Shown here piece after piece: positions 5,535 through 6,472 of a stretch of 6,472 nucleotides of DNA (its first letter is position 1; the number at the start of each line of letters is the position of its first letter). Made by a program: the position numbers and the translations under genes. This DNA comes from UBA1189 sp045660385 (GTDB lineage Bacteria > Bacteroidota > Bacteroidia > Bacteroidales > Bacteroidaceae): contig JAZRDT010000003.1 in the NCBI GenBank assembly GCA_045660385.1, forward strand, positions 1 through 6,472. Direction: 5' to 3'. A model generated the notes under the pieces. That model ran no database searches, had not been told where the DNA came from, and saw nothing but the letters and a program-made list of their open reading frames with translations.

Positions 5535-6302
5535 TTATCCCATCTTGCCCGTGAGGTAGGCGCGGGTGCGCTCGTCGGTGGGGTTGGAGAACAGGGTTTC
5601 GGTGACGCCATACTCGACGAGTTCGCCCAGGTACATAAACATCGACTTGGAGGAGATGCGGCGTGCCTGTCCCATGTTGTGGGTGACGATGAGGATGGTG
5701 ACCTCCTTCTGGAGTTCGAGCAGCAGTTCCTCGATGTGCTTGGTGGCAATGGGGTCGAGGGCCGAGGTGGGCTCGTCCATCAGCAGCACATCGGGCTTCA
5801 TGGCCAGGGCACGGGCGATGCAGAGGCGCTGTTGCTGGCCGCCCGAGAGGAAGGTACCCTTCTTGTTGAGCACATCCTTCACCTCGTCCCACAGGGCCAC
5901 GCTGCGCAGGCAGCGCTCCACGGTGGCATCCTTCTCGGCCTTCGATAGCTTGATGCCGTTCAAGGCAAATCCCGAGAGCACATTGTCGTAGATGCTCATC
6001 GTGGGAAACGGTGCAGGGCGCTGGAATACCATGCCTACGCGGCGGCGCACATCGATGGGCTCCATCGAGAGGATATTCTCCCCGTTGAGCAGGATCTCGC
6101 CATCGACGCGGATGTTGGGGTAGAGGTTGTGCATCAGGTTGACGGCACGCAGCAGGGTCGACTTGCCACAGCCCGAGGGACCCATGATGGCGGTGATGGT
6201 GTTCTTCTCTATGGCCGCCGACACGTACTTGACGGCCATCGTCTGTTTGGTGTAGGACACACAGGTGTTCTTAAACTCGAGGATAGGGGTTACTGATTCC
6301 AT
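5535..6302 (-). CDS. pstB: Phosphate ABC transporter ATP-binding protein PstB
   Basis: The 255-aa cytoplasmic ATPase energises high-affinity phosphate import with the PstA and PstC membrane subunits and the phosphate-binding protein PstS. All ABC motifs are present: Walker A GPSGCGKST (41-49), Q-loop Q94, signature LSGGQ (152-156), Walker B VLLMDE with catalytic E177, and H-loop H208. PstB-type context includes VFQRPAPFP followed by MSIYDNVLSGFALNG, LSGGQQQRLCIARAL, and FMYLGELVEYG near the end. Length is normal for PstB. The start codon lies within the last codons of pstA (13-base overlap), supporting translational coupling in a pst operon read leftwards. No phoU follows within the window; the convergent Abi-like gene comes next instead. 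Transcription is probably phosphate-responsive as in other bacteria, but the operon promoter lies outside the window. Confidence 0.97.
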   Translation of the reverse strand: MESVTPILEFKNTCVSYTKQTMAVKYVSAAIEKNTITAIMGPSGCGKSTLLRAVNLMHNLYPNIRVDGEILLNGENILSMEPIDVRRRVGMVFQRPAPFPTMSIYDNVLSGFALNGIKLSKAEKDATVERCLRSVALWDEVKDVLNKKGTFLSGGQQQRLCIARALAMKPDVLLMDEPTSALDPIATKHIEELLLELQKEVTILIVTHNMGQARRISSKSMFMYLGELVEYGVTETLFSNPTDERTRAYLTGKMG

Positions 6303-6472
6303 TTCTTTGCAAGATACTTAGATAATAGGTTAAGTGTGAGTACGAAGAGCAGGAGGAAGAGCGATGCGCCCCAGATGAGTTCCTGCAGGTTGGGGTCGTT
6401 GAAGAACTCCCAGATGAGTAGCGGTACGGCCGAGATGGGCTTGTCCACCGCAAAGCGGATAAATGAGCAGCC
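6290..6472 (-). CDS. pstA: Phosphate ABC transporter permease PstA, C-terminal 60 residues
   Basis: This is the 3' end of a gene that starts beyond the right edge. The minus-strand frame from 6472 gives 60 residues to TAA at 6292-6290. It includes RFAVDKPISAVPLLIWEF, then NDPNLQELIWGAS, then a hydrophobic membrane helix (LFLLLFVLTLNLL) and a short basic tail, SKYLAKKWNQ. A final membrane helix with LNLL and a basic cytoplasmic end is typical of PstA, the inner-membrane channel subunit of the phosphate importer. Its identity rests largely on the directly following pstB, which starts inside its last codons; PstC would be the alternative. PstA immediately before PstB is the standard order. The EAA-type coupling loop that would confirm it lies outside the window. 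Confidence 0.85.
   Translation of the reverse strand, partial: GCSFIRFAVDKPISAVPLLIWEFFNDPNLQELIWGASLFLLLFVLTLNLLSKYLAKKWNQ

Noticed and set aside
5476..5991. Several frames of about 90-140 aa overlapping pstB on both strands
   Set aside because: They are low-complexity shadows (Ser/Arg- or His/Gly-rich) of a G/C-rich gene whose own frame has every ABC ATPase motif.
6271..6453. 60-aa minus-strand frame at the right edge
   Set aside because: It is out of frame with the reading that continues to the window edge, ends overlapping the pstB start and gives a PstA-like membrane helix.

Overview
The window looks like a chromosomal segment of a Bacteroidota member, most likely Bacteroidales and Prevotella-like. 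The support is indirect: TlpA-type thioredoxins with DUF4369-like N-terminal domains, A-rich translation starts without Shine-Dalgarno sequences, promoter elements of the Bacteroidota form (TTTG - about 19-21 nt - TAnnTTTG), and a G/C-rich inverted repeat of a kind I recall as common between Bacteroidota genes. No species can be named from this.

Left part (1-4050, + strand): three genes for exported thioredoxin-fold proteins. The first (1-948) enters from outside the window. The second (957-2039) follows after 8 bases and has a clear lipoprotein signal. The third (2206-4050) lies beyond a 166-base gap that holds an imperfect inverted repeat. All three keep a CxxC active site and a cis-proline loop at the C-terminus, so they are probably thiol-disulfide reductases of the cell envelope.

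Middle (4051-4789): 4051-4152 holds no gene or clear signal. A small gene of unknown function (4153-4660) is split by a palindromic element of about 100 bp (4222-4324). Removing the element together with one AAT triplet restores a continuous 134-aa frame. Next, 4661-4789 holds a compact rod-like inverted repeat. On the minus strand it carries a consensus promoter and a T7-tailed terminator, which suggests a small RNA of about 58 nt.

Right part (4790-6472): a 220-aa Abi_2/AbiF-like HEPN RNase gene (+) starts just beyond the predicted small RNA and ends in a strong hairpin terminator (5462-5503). Converging from the right are pstB (complete) and the 3' end of pstA, which overlap by 13 bases and encode the phosphate ABC importer. 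The most interesting unit is the HEPN Abi gene with its adjacent structured RNA, a candidate RNA-protein toxin-antitoxin or phage-defence pair.
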